Shown here piece after piece: positions 62,999-64,000 of a DNA stretch of 64,000 bases; the first letter of the stretch is position 1; every line of letters begins with the position of its first letter. Under the pieces are notes generated by a model that saw nothing but the letters and a program-made list of their open reading frames with translations, did not search any database and was not told the origin of the DNA. Source of the DNA: Mogibacterium sp. (GTDB lineage: Bacteria > Bacillota > Clostridia > Peptostreptococcales > Anaerovoracaceae); NCBI GenBank assembly GCA_017510725.1, contig JAFWMD010000030.1:21150-85149 (forward strand), written 5' to 3'. A program made the translations under genes and the position numbers.

Positions 62999-63829
62999 AT
63001 GAAAAGAATACTTACAGTACAGGACATTTCATGCCTGGGCAAGTGCTCCATTACAATAGCCCTTCCGGTCATTTCTGCACTGGGCGTTGAGTGCGTCATA
63101 CTTCCAACAGCAGTGCTCTCGAATCATACGCTCTTCAAGAGCTTCACCGTGAAGGACCTGGCGGATCAGATCGTACCAATCTGTGAAAAATGGGAGGACG
63201 AAGGCGTTGAATTCGATGCGATATATACAGGATATCTGGGCACAATCGAACAGATCGATATGATGAAAGATCTGTTCAAAAAGTTCGGCAGCGGAGAAGA
63301 TAAGCTCGTTTTTGTTGATCCTGTAATGGCTGACAATGGCAAGCTATATCCGGCGTTCGACATGGCATATGCACGCAAGAACACAGAACTTTGCTCCTGC
63401 GCAGATATGATAGTTCCGAACATCACGGAAGCATGCATCATGACGGATACCGAATACCGCGAAGAATACGATGAGGCCTATGTAAAGGATCTGCTTTCGA
63501 AGGTCGTTAATCTCGGAGCACGTATCAGTGTTCTCACCGGAGTATCTCTCAGTGAAGGAAAGACCGGCGTCATGGGTTACGATAAAAAGAAGGACGAGTT
63601 TTACGTCTATCAGAATGACAAAGTAGGAGCAATGTTCCACGGCACTGGTGATCTTTTCTCGAGTACTGTTATAGGAGAGGTCATGCACGGTAAGGACTGG
63701 AAAGATGCAATGAGGATTGCTGCTGACTATACCGCTCATACTATTAAGGCAACCATGAATGACCCAAAGAAACCTTGGTATGGCGTTAACTTCGAAGAGA
63801 CGATTCCGGACCTGATTGCAATGGAATAA
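62999..63829 (+). CDS. Pyridoxamine/pyridoxal kinase
   Basis: 276 residues, AAGGGGG upstream. It phosphorylates vitamin B6 vitamers to keep up pyridoxal phosphate. VQDISCLGKCSITIALP at the N-terminus, FVDPVMADNG in the middle and FHGTGDLFSSTVIG (anion hole and catalytic Asp) near the C-terminus match the PdxK/PdxY kinases. Pyridoxal phosphate is needed by glycogen phosphorylase and by amino-acid fermentation enzymes. Whether it matches PdxY or PdxK more closely cannot be decided by eye. No terminator is evident after it. Confidence 0.9.
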   Translation: MKRILTVQDISCLGKCSITIALPVISALGVECVILPTAVLSNHTLFKSFTVKDLADQIVPICEKWEDEGVEFDAIYTGYLGTIEQIDMMKDLFKKFGSGEDKLVFVDPVMADNGKLYPAFDMAYARKNTELCSCADMIVPNITEACIMTDTEYREEYDEAYVKDLLSKVVNLGARISVLTGVSLSEGKTGVMGYDKKKDEFYVYQNDKVGAMFHGTGDLFSSTVIGEVMHGKDWKDAMRIAADYTAHTIKATMNDPKKPWYGVNFEETIPDLIAME

Positions 63830-64000
63830 TTGTTAATGGAGATTGATGAAAAACAGGATAAATCTTGCTAATGCTGTGTCAAGAGCTTTTTTGAAAAGCA
63901 TATAGCAAATCAACGCATACAAACACATCTCCGCAGTTGCGGATTCTTCAGAAAAGTATAATAATGAGTCAGGATCTATTTATACAGCTCCATCGCACGA
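63830..64000 (+). other. Right-edge intergenic stretch
   Basis: A short hairpin TCCGCA-GT-TGCGGA (63930-63943) may end the previous transcript. TATAAT (63957-63962) could be a -10 box. An ATG at 63964 opens a frame to the right edge (12 codons seen, MSQDLFIQLHRT) without a ribosome site; it may be the start of the next gene. Nothing else recognised. Confidence 0.3.

Noticed and set aside
63847-63906. 19-codon frame after the pyridoxamine kinase
   Set aside because: Very short, no family and no membrane helix; GGAG lies near but there is no other support.
1-64000. CRISPR arrays, tRNA or rRNA genes and prophage genes
   Set aside because: No regularly spaced repeats, no cloverleaf or rRNA sequence and no phage structural genes were seen when reading the window; a covariance search could still find a missed small RNA.

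Overview
The window looks like a chromosomal segment of an anaerobic, Gram-positive-type member of the Clostridia (Bacillota) with a roughly balanced base composition. Pointers are strong AGGAGG-type ribosome binding sites, a CdaR-type YbbR protein, RicT (PSP1), YlmH, a class III fructose-1,6-bisphosphatase, a pyrophosphate-type phosphofructokinase, a GlgC/GlgD glycogen cluster, PepF and secreted proteins with Listeria-Bacteroides repeats and Lys-rich fibronectin-like tails. Family or genus cannot be fixed from the sequence alone. No rRNA, tRNA or CRISPR array was seen.

Region 1 (1-7.1 kb) is a variable stretch. It holds the 3' end of a probable cdaA, then cdaR, two secreted surface proteins (a repeat protein and a CHAP peptidoglycan hydrolase) that share a basic C-terminal module, an IS110-family element with a candidate bridge-RNA region, and a two-gene toxin-antitoxin-like module (DUF3990 ADP-ribosyltransferase-fold protein plus HTH protein) whose promoter contains a perfect palindrome.

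Region 2 (7.2-21 kb) is central metabolism and housekeeping: nagB-glmM-hexapeptide acetyltransferase (amino-sugar phosphate synthesis), pyruvate kinase, an orphan CofE-like ligase, a sugar-nucleotide-type nucleotidyltransferase with gltX, PPi-phosphofructokinase with a GNAT-like protein, an ABC exporter and a YitT protein.

Region 3 (21-30.3 kb) is a replication and cell-wall run: a small membrane protein, tmk, holB, ricT and a TrmN6-like methyltransferase. After it come two DUF948-like membrane proteins (one with an extreme Lys/Ala-rich tail), murA, fbp, an unannotated 31-codon membrane peptide and a PrsW-type protease.

Region 4 (30.3-43 kb) is a compact glycogen operon: glgB (broken here by a one-base frameshift between catalytic residues), glgP, glgC, glgD, glgA, a GH13-GH77 fusion and a rare-looking HAD-SGNH fusion whose HAD half resembles glucose-1-phosphate phosphatase YihX.

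Region 5 (43-59.4 kb) carries two complete oligopeptide ABC importers (permeases, two ATPases and a lipoprotein each) flanking an M3 oligoendopeptidase, so peptide uptake and intracellular cleavage are encoded together. Both OppC-type permeases carry large extra extracytoplasmic insertions. Region 6 (59.4-64 kb) has a GH25 muramidase, YlmH with a possibly leaderless mRNA, a DUF3048 lipoprotein and a pyridoxamine kinase.

The metabolic picture is a peptide-fermenting, glycogen-storing anaerobe with PPi-linked glycolysis. The best candidates for new biology are the HAD-SGNH fusion in the glycogen operon, the DUF3990/HTH module with its operator, the nagB-glmM-acetyltransferase cassette, the OppC insertions, the Lys/Ala-tailed membrane protein and the small membrane peptides.
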